DNA of 64,000 nucleotides from Branchipolynoe longqiensis (GCA_030323885.1 CM059191.1:1550001-1614000), one strand, 5' to 3'. Counted from the first letter of the stretch, positions 1 through 10,600 are shown. Notes: generated by a model not told the origin, from the sequence alone. Numbers and translations: made by a program.

Positions 1-1600
1 TTGCACCCTCGCCCATTTTACAGAAAATTCCCAACACAGCGACAACCTTTTGAAACAACTGCATGTGGGTGTCCATTCGCTATAACTTGTGAGGGCCCAT
101 CCATAAAGATAATATTCAATATTTTTACGAACCCCAAATTCATCTTGTGTAGAATATTGTCTTGTATGGTACTTTAGTTTCTATAAGCATGACTGCATTT
201 ATTAGAACAGCGCTTATATGATTCAAGACATATTGGTTTAATATCAACGAAGCAATTTATTGTATTTACTTTGGCATTCACCACAGTGTAATTTAAGTGT
301 TACTAGATATGTATATTAGATGTTAACTGCTCCATCATTTTAAACAGATCTAGAATTGTGTGTGTGCCAAACACACCACAAAGGGTATTTTGTATATCTT
401 TGATTAGAAGTCATCTTGTATTAGGTTATTTTAAATCAGAAATTATAGATGCATGTTTAATTTCAGATACCAAGTTAATCCTGGGGGTAATGATATTTAA
501 AATAACCAAAACCAAATTTATTTTTAAGAGAAATTTGTCAGCATAAAAACAGCTTTTTTTCTCTGGACCAAATAATAGTAACGAACTGGTTTCATATACA
601 AAGAATCAGAGAATGGAGTATGGTGTTCATTATAGCTTTAAATGAGAGCTAAAAACACCGTACACAAGCAACATTTTTCTGCCAATGGTGCAAAAGGCCT
701 GCCAATGGTGTCATTGTTTTTATGGCCACCGAGTTTTGCACACGAGTACTTAAGGACTAATACTGAGGTAAAAGCAAATCTAGTTTATTTTTTAGCTAAT
801 AGTGATGATTGTGATCTTTAGGTAATCTTATCTTAGTTTATTATACTTATATTGTGTTTTCCGTTAGTAAGATTGTCTGTGGTATAGTCTATTTTATAAC
901 TTGATTTAGTTATTTTAATCAACTAAACCCATGTTATTAATGTATTTAGTTGTTAAAAATCAAATACATGTTATTTAATATCCAAGTTGCATGAGAGTAA
1001 CTTAAGTTTGTGTTTGCCTTTAGTAAGATTAATCTGTATATTAGCCAATTAGTAACTAAACTCATGTATGTTATGTATTAGTTTGTTAAGATATATACAA
1101 TGTTCACCTTTGCATTTGTAAAAACAAAAAAAAAAAAATATTAATCATTGTGAATTTAGTCTTACACCTTTATATATATAATACGAATGTTTTTTGGTAA
1201 CACATTTAGTATATCCCAAAGTGGCGCTGGTCGAAATGGAACATTCATTAGTAGATTTGAGTCCGCGGCTGCAAGGACCTAATTCTATGATAATAGCTGG
1301 CCATCAGGAAAAACACACGTTTTAGTAAGTACAACTAAATGATACAGGTGCCGAGTTTAATTCATTCCCGCGTGTAGACAAAGTGCTTACCAAGCATGTT
1401 GGCGAGGCAAACATGTATAATTTGCGAACGAGGCAATCTTCCTTTGTTTACCTCACGCCTCCTTTCATAGTCTCAACTCAGTCTACCTGGCTGCCTCTTA
1501 CTGTTCACTTCGCTTTCTTCTGCCACTGCACCGCTGTCTAGCCGCTCATCCGGAACGGGTCCTGTTAGAACATGCACCGACAACAAACAAGTATAACTGT
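1..1600. other. AT-rich non-coding region
   Basis: No reading frame above 62 codons resembles a protein. The stretch is AT-rich with a short poly(A) near 1124-1139. I see no RNA gene, terminal repeats or clear promoter. Confidence 0.6.
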
Positions 1601-1698
1601 GGCAGTTACTTCGGTGACAGTATCTAGGTCAGCGCTGTTTCGGCGGGCTAGGATAATGGAAACTACACGTTCACCCGCTTGCAGGTCAGCCCTGTACC

Positions 1699-2213
1699 GG
1701 CCGGTGTCATGGTATAAAACCCCTGCCCGATCGCAGCCCCTGCCGTGAAGACAGTTGACTAAGCATTTATTTTTGTAAAATAAATTAAAAAACTTTCAGT
1801 GGATCGATTAAAAATATCTTAATGCGCGATTGAAGAGGAAGATCTGAAGTATTTAATGTAACCTAAGAGCAATTTATGCTGAAAGTATTAAAAACAGAGA
1901 TAATAGACTAAATAGTGAAAGTTGGGATATTCTGAGTGTCAGTGCAATCTTCATACAGAAAAAGTGAAATATCTATGAAACTATACACCACCTAGAAACA
2001 AACCCCTTGGAACATATATAGAAAACATATCCAACGAACAGATTATATTAAATTTATATGGTTAGGGTTGTGCATTTCTATTAATCTTTAATAGACACTG
2101 GCAGTGTGTAGTCGTTCTGCAGCCGAGCTGAGCTTGTTCACAACCTCTGCGCATGCGCAGAAGCCACGACAGGGGCTGCGATCAGGCAGGGGTTGTATAC
2201 CATGACACCGGCT
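1699..2213. repeat. Inverted repeat pair, about 48 bp arms
   Basis: The arm at 1699-1747 is the near-exact reverse complement of 2165-2213; both contain GGTGTCATGGTATA and GATCGCAGCCCCTG in opposite orientation. The roughly 417 bases between them include an R1 repeat copy. It could be a short inverted-repeat transposon or two opposed copies of a dispersed repeat. No target duplication was found. Confidence 0.6.
1945..2095 (+). repeat. R1 dispersed repeat, copy 1 (diverged)
   Basis: This copy shares a core (CATACAGAAAA, CCACCTAGAAACAAA, ATATAGAAAACAT, TTAAATTTATA, GGTTAGGGTT in order) with copies near 12.7, 14.1, 50.4 and 50.6 kb. Better copies show ends near CCGGTGTTGCGG followed by AGGGACACCAGTTTGC, so R1 looks like a short non-autonomous element. 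Its class is unknown. Confidence 0.6.
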
Positions 2214-2399
2214 AGGATATTGGAAACTACACATAATGTAAGACACGTTTACCCGCTTCCTGCTCAGCCCTGTCTGGCCGGCTATGATCTTTTATTCTAC
2301 CAGTTCAACAGTTTGTCCCTCAGCGTTGTCCCGACGGGCCATCGTGACAGTGTCACTTACCTCTGCTCATGCATGGTCACTATGACCGTTCGTTTTCTA

Positions 2400-4060
2400 G
2401 ATCTCTAATTTATGATGCTCACCACTCATTCGGTGGCCGAATTGTTAGAGGCCAGGCTTCCCTTGCAGAAGGTTGGGAGTTCGAATTCCAGCAAAGTCAA
2501 ACCGATGAATTATGAAACATTCCTGTCAGCACTGACTTGTCCTAATTAAAGGATTTTCATTTGAAGTAGTGCAAGTATTATTTCTTTTATTTCCATTAAC
2601 GTTTTGACGTGGTGATAGTGAGAGATACACGCCTATATGGCTGCAACCCAATCACACTCATTCTCGCAGTTCTCTATCAAGAACTCTAACCCAGTCATGC
2701 TTATAAGTTACAGAATTTGCTGTCAGAATTGACTCGTGCTAAATAACGGAATTTCATCGGAAGTAGTGCAATTATTATTTCTTTTATTTTATTAACGTTT
2801 GCTCCATTCTCTCTATTCTGTTGACAGTAATTTTTGTCTCTGCCTAACTATGCGTTCAGTCACTTGCTGTACCGGTGCCACTCGTGCTCATAATTAACTG
2901 AAGTTAATCTTTGCAGTGATTAGTCACTAATAATAGAACTGGATAAGAAGTAATGGAACATTATTCACAATTTGTTTTTAACGTTGCTTGCGTATCTGCA
3001 CTGTTGTGACAGTGTCAGTGACCTCGGCTCACTGGCAGTTCTTCATCTCTAGAATTCTAATTTCTTATGTCATGCTCACAAATGACAGAATTTGCTGTCA
3101 GCAATGACTCGTTCTAATTTAACAGAATTTCATCTGAAGTAGTGCAAGTGTTATTTATTTTATTTTATTAGCCTTCGCTAAAATTCACTGCTTATCGTAC
3201 TGCCACTAGAAGCTACTCCTGCTCACCTCTGTAGTGGCAGCTAGGATAATGTAAATTACAAGTTCACCCTTGCTGCTCAAAACAATTTGTTCTACCCAGG
3301 TGACAATCTGAGAACGACCGGGAATAGCTACATACTGCTATTCTACAGCTGATTGGGCAACAGACTTTAATTTACGCTGTACCCGCTTGCTGCTCAGTGC
3401 TGTCCCAGCGGCTAGGATAATCTAAACTACACGTTCAACCACTTGCTCCTCAGTCCAGTACCGGCGGGCTAGGATAACTGCGTAGAGAGGTTCCTTATTT
3501 ATTATGCCATTAGTCATGCTCATGATTAACAGAGTTCATGGAATAGCTGGTCTCTGAGTACCCTTACTTACAGTCCTGCCAGCACCAGTAACTCTATGTA
3601 CCTATTATTCAGTACCACCAGCAACTAAATAAACACATTGATGCACCTGGCCATTTATACCAGTTTCACAATAGAACATTTGCATTCCCAATGTTTATTA
3701 TCGGAATATTTTATACCCTGTTTACCGAGTGATAGGAACCGTGCCGCTCGCCAGCTACTTCCTTCATCTGAGCTCTGATGGTAAACTACACGTTCACCTG
3801 ACTTGATTCACATGGCTGCTCAACCGGATTGGATCCTCCGGCCTCGGTACAGGCAGGCCGCCTACCAGTCGAGGGTTCACTCATCCGGAACGTACAATAC
3901 CGGCAGAGATTTCTCTCCCAGATATAGTGTTCAATTGTGTTGATACCCCTGTTTGATCCACAGCCACTACCATATGAGTGTCACAATTAGATAATTTGTT
4001 CAGGACTGACACCTTTTAAGCAGAATATAATCTGAGTTAGTGCAAGTATTATGATGTTAT
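2400..4060. repeat. Degenerate tandem/interspersed repeat array
   Basis: A block with GAAGTAGTGCAAGTATTATT followed by TTTTATTAACG recurs near 2555, 2757, 3134 and, decayed, 4028. A second block with GGCTAGGATAATGGAAACTA recurs near 1650, 2213, 3240, 3412 and 3466. Copies differ by many substitutions, so the array is old. No coding potential is seen. Confidence 0.55.
2414..2495 (+). repeat. tRNA-like SINE head
   Basis: A pol III B-box-like GAGTTCGAATTCC sits at 2477-2489, with an A-box-like TGGCCGAATTGTTAG upstream. The following GCAAAGTCAA matches the same position in the tRNA-like repeat at 26805-26882. It does not fold into an intact tRNA, so a SINE head is preferred to a tRNA gene. Confidence 0.5.
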
Positions 4061-4394
4061 TGTTATGAAGCTCTGCTCCCATGTGCTTATCCCGCTGGCA
4101 GTGGCAGTTTCTGGCAGATTCTAATAGTTAACACCAGGTGGTAGTACTAGGCTGTAATTGCGAATAGTAATACTATAGAGACTGCGGGTTCCGCCTCATG
4201 GTGTCAGTCTCGCACTCTTGGATGATTAAGTCATGCTCATAATTATTACAATGTAATTGTAGCAGTAATTAGCCTTTATAGTAACAGAATTTGACATGAA
4301 GCAGTGGAAGACGATGTTGTCTTTAATAGCTCCTTGCATACCGAGTGTGTTTCCGAGGTGATAACTGCCACAACTATAATTTGATCTTAAGAGC

Positions 4395-4515
4395 AAATCT
4401 CGTTTTTGTCTTACGTCCAAGCAACATCTAAGGCAGTATCAGGACAGGTGATGACTTGTCGGATGTTATAGTGCTGCCACATTGTGATACCGGACTGCCA
4501 GCGCCGCCAGATTAG
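4395..4515 (-). repeat. SINE 3' part (tRNA-derived family A)
   Basis: The stretch from CTTACGTCCAAGCAACATCT onward matches the SINE at 39525-39871 in the same orientation, including AGTGCTG and the GCCGCC region. It is 5'-truncated and diverged. Confidence 0.6.
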
Positions 4516-5044
4516 GTCGAGAAATTGCCAATGTTAAGTGCTTCCTGCCTATTAACTTCCTAACTTGCTAGTTATAGTCTCCATGACGGTCTCTCATAGA
4601 CTAAAAGTCACAGAAATTCTCTCTGCCTCTATACTGTGGCAGACCAAACACATCTAACAAAATAATTCTAGACCATAACGGCGAAGGGTAATCAGATGCC
4701 TAAATGCATCAAGCCCCAGATTCACTAACAGAACTCTTGCATCTTTTCGAGCAACCTCTACAAGGGTTCTTTCATAGTAATCCAGAACTTGAAGGATCTG
4801 GAATGGTTCCAGAAGTTAGCGGCAGAGATCCCATTCTCTGATTTTGCTCACCAACTCTTAAAGGAAGCAAGATATAATTGTGACCAGATGAAGGCTAAGA
4901 CAGCAACAGAACTTCTAGTAGCCGATGCTCTAAGTAGTTCATTTAGCTAAAGCCCCTAAGATAAAGCATTAACATTATGTAATTAATTTATTCTCGACTG
5001 ATCTGTAATACGATAAAGCTGTCAGAAGTAACAGAAACTCTTGA

Positions 5045-5365
5045 TCTGAACATACCTCATTTTGGGGAACTGTTTCCCCTGTTGGATTCTATGTGGAGCA
5101 GTTTCCAACAGCTGTCATTGAAATGAATCTTCCCATTGCTGGCTTAGAGGCCCTGAATCTAGTACATCCCGTCTCATCCCTTATGCCTCCTGGTTGCAGT
5201 GGATTTGTGCAAACTGTCAGTTTTCAACACTTGGACTTTTTTGCTATGCGAGCTAATGCCATTGACACTGTTGCTGTGTATTTAAAGGATCGAGCTGGAC
5301 GATACATACCATTCCAACGAGGAGAAGTCACAGTATCGGTACTATTACGGCCAAAAGAAGTATAA
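5045..5365 (+). CDS. C-terminal fragment of a virus-like structural protein
   Basis: An open frame of 107 codons starts directly after a stop at 5042-5044, with no ATG near its start, so the upstream part is missing or decayed. It ends with RGEVTVSVLLRPKEV. I do not recognise the family from sequence alone. Its place 20 bases upstream of a pX-like gene and a hexon-like gene suggests the tail of a penton-type or other minor capsid protein, as in Polinton/adintovirus gene blocks. That role is inferred from gene order only. Confidence 0.5.
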   Translation, partial: SEHTSFWGTVSPVGFYVEQFPTAVIEMNLPIAGLEALNLVHPVSSLMPPGCSGFVQTVSFQHLDFFAMRANAIDTVAVYLKDRAGRYIPFQRGEVTVSVLLRPKEV

Positions 5366-5385
5366 TTTTTTCTTAAACCAGAAAA

Positions 5386-5841
5386 ATGAATACCGGATAT
5401 GCGTCCTACTACAAACATCAAGTAGGCTCTGGTAACATAGCTGTCTACAGAGGAAGAATAAGTCAACGTGGTCATGGTATCGGTGGTATGCTTAGTGGCC
5501 TTCTGCGAGGTGCTACACCAATTTTCAAATCTCTTGGAAAATCGTTGTTGAGAGCTGGCATGGGTGTAGCAGGTGATGTGTTATCTGGAGAAAATATAAA
5601 GCAGTCATTGACAAACAGAGGACGCAGTGTAGGCAAGCAACTAATTCAAAAAGGTGTGAGAGCATTATCATCCTCGCTACCAGCACCACCTAAAAAAAAA
5701 CGACGCAAAAATCCAAAGAAAACGCAAACGCGTAAACGTGTAAGACAAACTGGTGGTAGCAGTGTTGGAAAAGCTTCTACTCGCAAACGACGCCGTAAAG
5801 TTTCTAAACGAACAAAAAGTGATTTATTTGGATACCTTTAG
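5386..5841 (+). CDS. Basic pX/pVI-like virion core protein
   Basis: This 151-codon gene starts at ATG 5386. Residues about 28-90 hold a glycine-rich amphipathic segment (RGHGIGGMLSGLLRG, then GKSLLRAGMGVAGDVLSG) of the kind seen in adenovirus-type membrane-active or core proteins and their adintovirus counterparts. Residues about 100-147 are strongly basic (PPKKKRRKNPKK, RKRRRKVSKRTK), suited to DNA binding and nuclear entry. It lies between a structural fragment and the hexon-like gene and is followed by AATAAA at 5850. The frame is intact. The assignment rests on composition and context and is moderately sure. Confidence 0.6.
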   Translation: MNTGYASYYKHQVGSGNIAVYRGRISQRGHGIGGMLSGLLRGATPIFKSLGKSLLRAGMGVAGDVLSGENIKQSLTNRGRSVGKQLIQKGVRALSSSLPAPPKKKRRKNPKKTQTRKRVRQTGGSSVGKASTRKRRRKVSKRTKSDLFGYL

Positions 5842-5849
5842 TGGATATA

Positions 5850-5855
5850 AATAAA
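5850..5855 (+). promoter_or_regulatory. Poly(A) signal AATAAA after the core protein gene
   Basis: A canonical AATAAA lies 9 bases past the stop of the gene ending at 5841. It would fit separate nuclear transcripts for the core protein and the capsid protein. The match is short, so it may be chance in AT-rich sequence. Confidence 0.4.
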
Positions 5856-5964
5856 GTCGCATAACACTTTAAGACACCAGACGAAGACACATCTTGGAAG
5901 GAAACACACACTTAAAAGGCGCTAGTCGTGTACAATTTTTTTTATATAAAATATACATATCATC

Positions 5965-7257
5965 ATGGCCAACCATCGCGAAGAATGTAGCGTACACGAA
6001 CTGGATTTACATGAACGTACACCTTTGCAAACTTCTGTTGTTTCCAGTGAATACGTCAAACTTAAACCTGTGACATCATTAACAGATAATGCTACAATCG
6101 AATTTCACATACATAAATCTTCCAAATACACAGATTTGTCAGAAACCGTATTGGAATTAGAAGTCGATATTGTGAAAGCAAGTAACCATGCAACTCGTGT
6201 TACGCTAGCTGATGCCTGTGCCCCGGTAAATAATTTTGGTGCATCCATGTTTAAGGATATTCAAGTGTATATCAATGACCAAAAAATATCTGGAAACCAA
6301 GACAACCATCCATACAGAGCCTACATCGAAAATCTACTGAATCGTTCAAAAGCGGACAAAAAATATTGGATGTACAATGAAATGTGGCATGCTGACACAA
6401 ATGGACGCTTTGACGCAAGAGATGCTACAAACCATGGATTTACTGAGAGGCAAAAACGTGCTATAGATGGGTCAATTACCATGGTCATTCCATTACATAT
6501 TGATATAGCACACCAACACAAACTGCTTCCAGCGAGCACAGACATTCACTTTAGGCTAATGCGAAGTTCCTCCGCTTTTTGCCTAATGGGTGAAGAATTC
6601 ATTCCATTGATAAAAAATGCTTCATTAAGAGTTCGGCAAGTCGTGGTATCTGCAGAAGTTGCACTTGTTCATGAAAAAGCCGTATCGGGTACACCATTTG
6701 TGTATCCAATGCAACGCACAGAAACTATCAGCCATGTTATCCCCACCGGAAATCACAATGAAACATACGTTTTATCAAATAGTGGTCAACTTCCAACACA
6801 AACCGTTATCGCGTTTGTGGACAATAATGCATTTATTGGCAAAGCCACCAAAAATCCTTTCAATTTTGAAAACAAGTCCATCACAAGTCTTCAATTAATC
6901 ATGAACGAACAACAATTTCCATCAGATGCGTTTAAACCAGATTTCCAACGAAATATGTACGCTCGTGAATTTGATGCCCTTTACAGAAACTTGGGTCAAG
7001 TTAATTGTGATGGAAACTGCGGTATTTCTTATAAGGCATTTGCTGAAGGTTACGCACTATTCGTATTTGATCTAACTCCGGACAGATCGAACAATATGTG
7101 TCAAACAAACTTACTTAAGAAGGGTCAACTAGGTGAAGAAATCACTTTCAATAATGGATTAACCGCTTCAACAAGTCTGGTCAACTACCTGGTTTACGAC
7201 AACACTCTCTACCTAACTCAAGACAGGCAACCCGTCACGGATTATCACTTGAGCTAA
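5965..7257 (+). CDS. Hexon-like (double jelly-roll type) major capsid protein candidate
   Basis: This intact 430-codon gene starts at ATG 5965 in an ATCATCATGG context. The N-terminal region (ELDLHERTPLQTSV, then SEYVKLKPVTSLTDN) and the C-terminal block GYALFVFDLTPD followed by a beta-rich tail ending DNTLYLTQDRQPV resemble, from memory, invertebrate proteins labelled F54H12.2-like, which I take to be capsid proteins of Polinton-like elements. Its size and position between a core protein and an adenain-like protease agree with that. No signal peptide or membrane segment is seen. The jelly-roll fold is inferred, and a structure prediction would decide it. The absence of any stop or frameshift is notable beside the decayed transposons around it. 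Confidence 0.65.
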   Translation: MANHREECSVHELDLHERTPLQTSVVSSEYVKLKPVTSLTDNATIEFHIHKSSKYTDLSETVLELEVDIVKASNHATRVTLADACAPVNNFGASMFKDIQVYINDQKISGNQDNHPYRAYIENLLNRSKADKKYWMYNEMWHADTNGRFDARDATNHGFTERQKRAIDGSITMVIPLHIDIAHQHKLLPASTDIHFRLMRSSSAFCLMGEEFIPLIKNASLRVRQVVVSAEVALVHEKAVSGTPFVYPMQRTETISHVIPTGNHNETYVLSNSGQLPTQTVIAFVDNNAFIGKATKNPFNFENKSITSLQLIMNEQQFPSDAFKPDFQRNMYAREFDALYRNLGQVNCDGNCGISYKAFAEGYALFVFDLTPDRSNNMCQTNLLKKGQLGEEITFNNGLTASTSLVNYLVYDNTLYLTQDRQPVTDYHLS

Positions 7258-7716
7258 ATGAACGCGGCAACCATCGCAAGGCTTTTGAACCAAACACCCT
7301 ATTGCAAAAACAAGTTCCTGGGTGTCTTTCCCGAGGACTGCATACCTGTAAATCCCAAGGCAAACACTTGTTTCATCGCTAATACTGATTTAGCCAAAAA
7401 CCCTGGAACACATTGGATTGCATTTTACGTTACCTGTATTAAACGAGTCTATTACTTTGATCCTTATGGCTTACCACCTTTAAAAGCTCATAAACATTTC
7501 AATGCTTTTTTAAAACAATCAAAATACAAATGGTTGTATACCAAAAAACAATTACAACACATAACGACTTCAACTTGTGGAGCTCACTGTATACACTTTA
7601 TTCGAGAAACATGTCAGACAGGCAATCCAAAACAAACTGTACGCAAAATGACTCAAAAGCCGCTATTAAACGACTTGATAGTAATACACAACCTGATGAA
7701 CTATCGCAAGTATTAG
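7258..7716 (+). CDS. Adenain-like cysteine protease (peptidase C5 type)
   Basis: This 152-codon gene has its ATG immediately after the stop codon of the capsid gene, with no spacer. The catalytic set fits adenain: His52 in GTHWIAFYV, Asp68 in YYFDPYG (adenain has Glu), Gln100, and Cys107 in STCGAHCIHF. The Gln-to-Cys spacing of 7 equals that of adenovirus protease, and the His-to-acid spacing of 16 is close. Such proteases mature capsid and core proteins of adenoviruses and Polinton-type elements. The gene is shorter than adenovirus protease (about 204 residues) but complete at both ends. Confidence 0.8.
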   Translation: MNAATIARLLNQTPYCKNKFLGVFPEDCIPVNPKANTCFIANTDLAKNPGTHWIAFYVTCIKRVYYFDPYGLPPLKAHKHFNAFLKQSKYKWLYTKKQLQHITTSTCGAHCIHFIRETCQTGNPKQTVRKMTQKPLLNDLIVIHNLMNYRKY

Positions 7717-7877
7717 CATTGCACAAAAATGCATTACTAACAGCAAAAACCAAAATATATGTTGAAACGAAAGCAATTACACAATACGAAAAAGACTTGA
7801 AAAACTGTGAATTATGTGGTGGAATAAACCCGACACCATTTTACTCGGGTTATCTGCTGAAAAAATACGACAACTGA
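7611..7877 (+). CDS. Small overlapping gene, unknown
   Basis: An 88-codon frame starts at ATG 7611 inside the protease gene and runs 161 bases past its end. It is polar, with a CELCGG pair of cysteines and an aromatic C-terminal tail (FYSGYLLKKYDN). No family is recognised. It fills the space between the protease and the next gene, and the non-overlapping part has no stops, so it may be real. A chance frame is possible for the overlapping third. Confidence 0.4.
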   Translation: MSDRQSKTNCTQNDSKAAIKRLDSNTQPDELSQVLALHKNALLTAKTKIYVETKAITQYEKDLKNCELCGGINPTPFYSGYLLKKYDN

Positions 7878-7898
7878 ATTCAGAAGGAAGTTGCCGCA

Positions 7899-8273
7899 AT
7901 GAAGAAACAAGAAAAAAAGAAGAAGTCGATTGTGCATTTTGATCAAACTGATTTAGACTCTGATTCTGAAACTAATATCAAAATATTTCAGAATTGGTCT
8001 AAACAAACCAAAAACATTATGGTTCCAATCGAATTATACAAATCAGATTTTTATGATCGTGAATTACGTTGCTTTTCAAAAGAAATGAATGCTGATATCG
8101 TACAACAATTGACTAATATATCTACATTGGTAACAAATATGGCAACTTCTTCTGCATATGTAACCACTACTGCAAGTACAATTGCCAAGCGTAAAAAATT
8201 ACCTACTATGTGTGAATTAAATTGTATTGCAACAAAAGCTGAATCCTCTGATTCTGATGAATATTATATTTAA
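7899..8273 (+). CDS. Small polar protein of the capsid block, unknown
   Basis: A 124-codon frame begins at ATG 7899, 21 bases after the preceding stop. The N-terminus is lysine-rich, followed by an acidic serine patch (DLDSDSETN). The middle has a possible amphipathic helix with repeated Thr/Ser, and the end is acidic (SSDSDEYYI). No known domain is seen. It is the last gene of the block, and a poly(A) signal follows 20 bases later. A virion-associated or regulatory role would be a guess. Confidence 0.5.
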   Translation: MKKQEKKKKSIVHFDQTDLDSDSETNIKIFQNWSKQTKNIMVPIELYKSDFYDRELRCFSKEMNADIVQQLTNISTLVTNMATSSAYVTTTASTIAKRKKLPTMCELNCIATKAESSDSDEYYI

Positions 8274-8293
8274 AAACTTGTCATTGTCATTTG

Positions 8294-8299
8294 AATAAA
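8294..8299 (+). promoter_or_regulatory. Poly(A) signal AATAAA at end of capsid block
   Basis: AATAAA lies 20 bases past the stop of the last gene (8273), followed by an A run and a T/G-rich stretch near 8320-8345, as expected for metazoan cleavage sites. Confidence 0.5.
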
Positions 8300-9360
8300 A
8301 AAACAATATTGCGTAATTTTGTCTTCTTGTGTTCTTTCTTTTAAAGTCTAAATGACATCAGCAATGGATTAGATCAGTACCAAATATAACTAAATTACAA
8401 ATCAACAAATTCAAGACAGCCGGAGATGTACATACATTGACCTGTTCAGTTTTCAGTGGGTTGTTGTCAAGAGAGTGGGTCATTTAGTGCTGTGAGATAG
8501 TGAGAGCAGCGACGCTGGGGGGGGTTGTGTGTCGTACAGTAACGCGTCTCGTGCTAAGCGCGCGCAAAGAAATTCTTGTGGGGGGGGGGGCGGGGGGGGG
8601 AAATGCAGCGTCTACTGTTACGAACATTGCTCTCATTCACGGGTGCGAATTCTCGCAGAGTGCAGTGTCACACACACAACAGAGGTTAGTGCACTAGAAA
8701 TGCGTTATGATATAGCGGGCTCATAGCTACTGCGCCCGCCAAAATTCAAAATTCACAAAACGCACGTGGCCATGTTTACAAACCCCCCACTAACCCCCCA
8801 AAAGCATGTGGCAATGTTTACATTGCCCCCACCAACCCCCCCAAAAGCATGTGCCAATGTTTACAAAAGGAGACAACATGGTCACCAAGTCGCGTTCGTA
8901 TCTGTCAATCATCCGAATACTCAACGCTCATTGGCTGAAACCAAAATAGGCCACGCCCCCTTTTGTGGGGGTGCACACACACACACACACACACATTCGG
9001 AGCCAAGATTTTCGTGAAAAACCAGCCAAAAAGCCTTATAGTGTTGCAAACCAGGGGTACCGCAGCCATAGACCCAGGCATTAAGGGGAGAATGGCACTT
9101 GGGACGAAATTTTCTAGGTCACCCCCCCACACTTGACATAGTTTCTTCGAGCCTTATTTGGGCATATGCGTGACCTAGATACATAAATTAACATAAATTA
9201 AACAAATGCAGCCTTCCTATTGGCTGAGAGAAAACACCCTCCCACCCGACGACCCACCCTGGACGGTCACATGACCAAATACTCGAAGCTGATTGGCTGA
9301 AATTTTCTGATTTCCCGCCCCATAGGCTTCTATACGTTAAATATGTCCTAGAGTATTACT
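8300..9360. other. Non-coding region between capsid block and YR remnant
   Basis: Nothing here resembles a gene. It holds a poly(G) tract (about 8579-8600), a short tandem repeat (8764-8870) and a (CA)n tract (about 8973-8993). I did not find the rest of a Polinton or a terminal inverted repeat. Confidence 0.6.
8764..8870 (+). repeat. 42-43 bp tandem repeat, 2.5 copies
   Basis: Units start at 8764, 8806 and 8849. Each contains TGGCAATGTTTAC (or a close variant), and the two full units add a C-rich segment ending CCAAAAGC. Confidence 0.8.
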
Positions 9361-10240
9361 ACTGGTGCCAGGTCGAACGCTACCTCCGACACGCCTCATG
9401 ACACCACTATGACCCTCGACCGCCCGGGCAGGCCGACGTGATGTCCTTGATCGCCTCACTGAGCGACGACCTAAGGTCCCCGTCCGCAGTACTCAACTAC
9501 GTCAGTGGAGCAAGAACCTGGGTCCGCCTCGTGGGGGGATCCACGACCTCCTTCGACTCCTACCCAGTCTCGGTCGTGAAGAAGGGCGTGACCCGACTCT
9601 CGCACCACACCCCACGACAGGCCCCCGCCCTAACCATGAGACACCTCGACGCCGCCCTTGAATACCTCCGCTCGGCAGGACCAACAGCCAAGGTCCTCAC
9701 AGCCGCACTCCTCATAGGATACTTCACCCCGCTCCGCCAAGGGAACCTGCTGGTCACCGGCAGGACACAGGACCCAGGACACACGATCACCGGAAAGGAC
9801 ATCACCGAGGATGGAGACGCCCTCAACGTACACGTCCGCTCGACGAAGACGACCAAGACATCGAAGGACGCCTTCACCATCAGCATACAAGCTATACCGG
9901 GCTCCTGAAGATGCCCAGTCCACGCCGGGCGGGCCTACAAGAAGATCACCCGGACCACGGACGAGGCCCCAGCCTTCCTCCTTCCGGGGGATCCCCCCTG
10001 ACGGTGACGACCCTGACGACTGCACTAAGGGCCGCCCTCGCAGCATACAAGCACCCCCACTCTGAATCGTTCACCCTCCATAGCCTCAGGCGAGGAGGCG
10101 CCCAAGCCTGCGCCCTCGCCGGAGCCCCCATCAACGACATCCGTGACCTCGGAAACTGGCGTTCCGCCGCCATACACACATACGTCCTCCCGGATGATGT
10201 ACGCCGCCGCAAACCACGCTCTCTCCCACCACCTGGTTGA
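9361..10240 (+). pseudogene. Tyrosine recombinase (YR) of a retroelement, 5'-truncated and frameshifted
   Basis: Translated pieces match the YRs of other elements in this window: an N-terminal segment (SPSAVLNYVSGARTWVRLVGG), the first catalytic Arg in TPLRQGNLL, then after a frameshift near 9908 the box II HSLRRGGAQAC, DLGNWRSAAIHTYV with the candidate Tyr nucleophile, and a stop at 10238-10240. A stop near 9400 and the frameshift make it inactive. RT and gag are absent. YRs of this kind integrate circular DNA copies of DIRS/Ngaro/PAT retroelements. Confidence 0.8.
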
Positions 10241-10600
10241 CAGAGCCTGATTTCCTATGTTGATGTACAGTTATTGTTTCTTATCTTATTATTACATTAC
10301 TTCCCTTATCTCCTGTAACCCCCACCTCTAACTCACTTGAACTATATGCATGACTACTTTAATAAGCAATTGATTGATTACACCATTATATTACCACTGT
10401 AACCTTGATTGATGACTACTTTAATAAGCACTTGAGTGATGACACCATTATATTACCACTGTAACCTTGCTTGATGACTTTGAATATCTATGTAACATAC
10501 AACCTGTAAGTAGTTCGCCTCTGAGGCACTAACGTTGGCCTTAGGGCTGTTTATTGAATAAACCCATCCCATGTAGTCCCCTTGTCGTGTCGTGAATTGT
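10241..10600 (+). repeat. 3' end of YR element with 62 bp tandem duplication
   Basis: This follows the YR stop. Two 62-base units (10351-10412 and 10413-10474) differ at few positions. Near the end AATAAA (10557-10562) is followed by ATGTAGTCC and GTCGTGAATTGT, which resemble the B repeat end of the element at 12850-13641 (ATGTAGTCC, GTCCTGAATTGT). It is read as the 3' untranslated end, and no second repeat copy is found. Confidence 0.6.

Noticed and set aside
2471..2489. Possible functional tRNA gene
   Set aside because: Only the B box is good; the acceptor stem and anticodon arm do not fold.
4780..4950. 57-codon frame ending ATELLVADALSSSFS, similar to the end of an RNase H domain
   Set aside because: Only a few residues match, and no other RT or RNase H motif is nearby.
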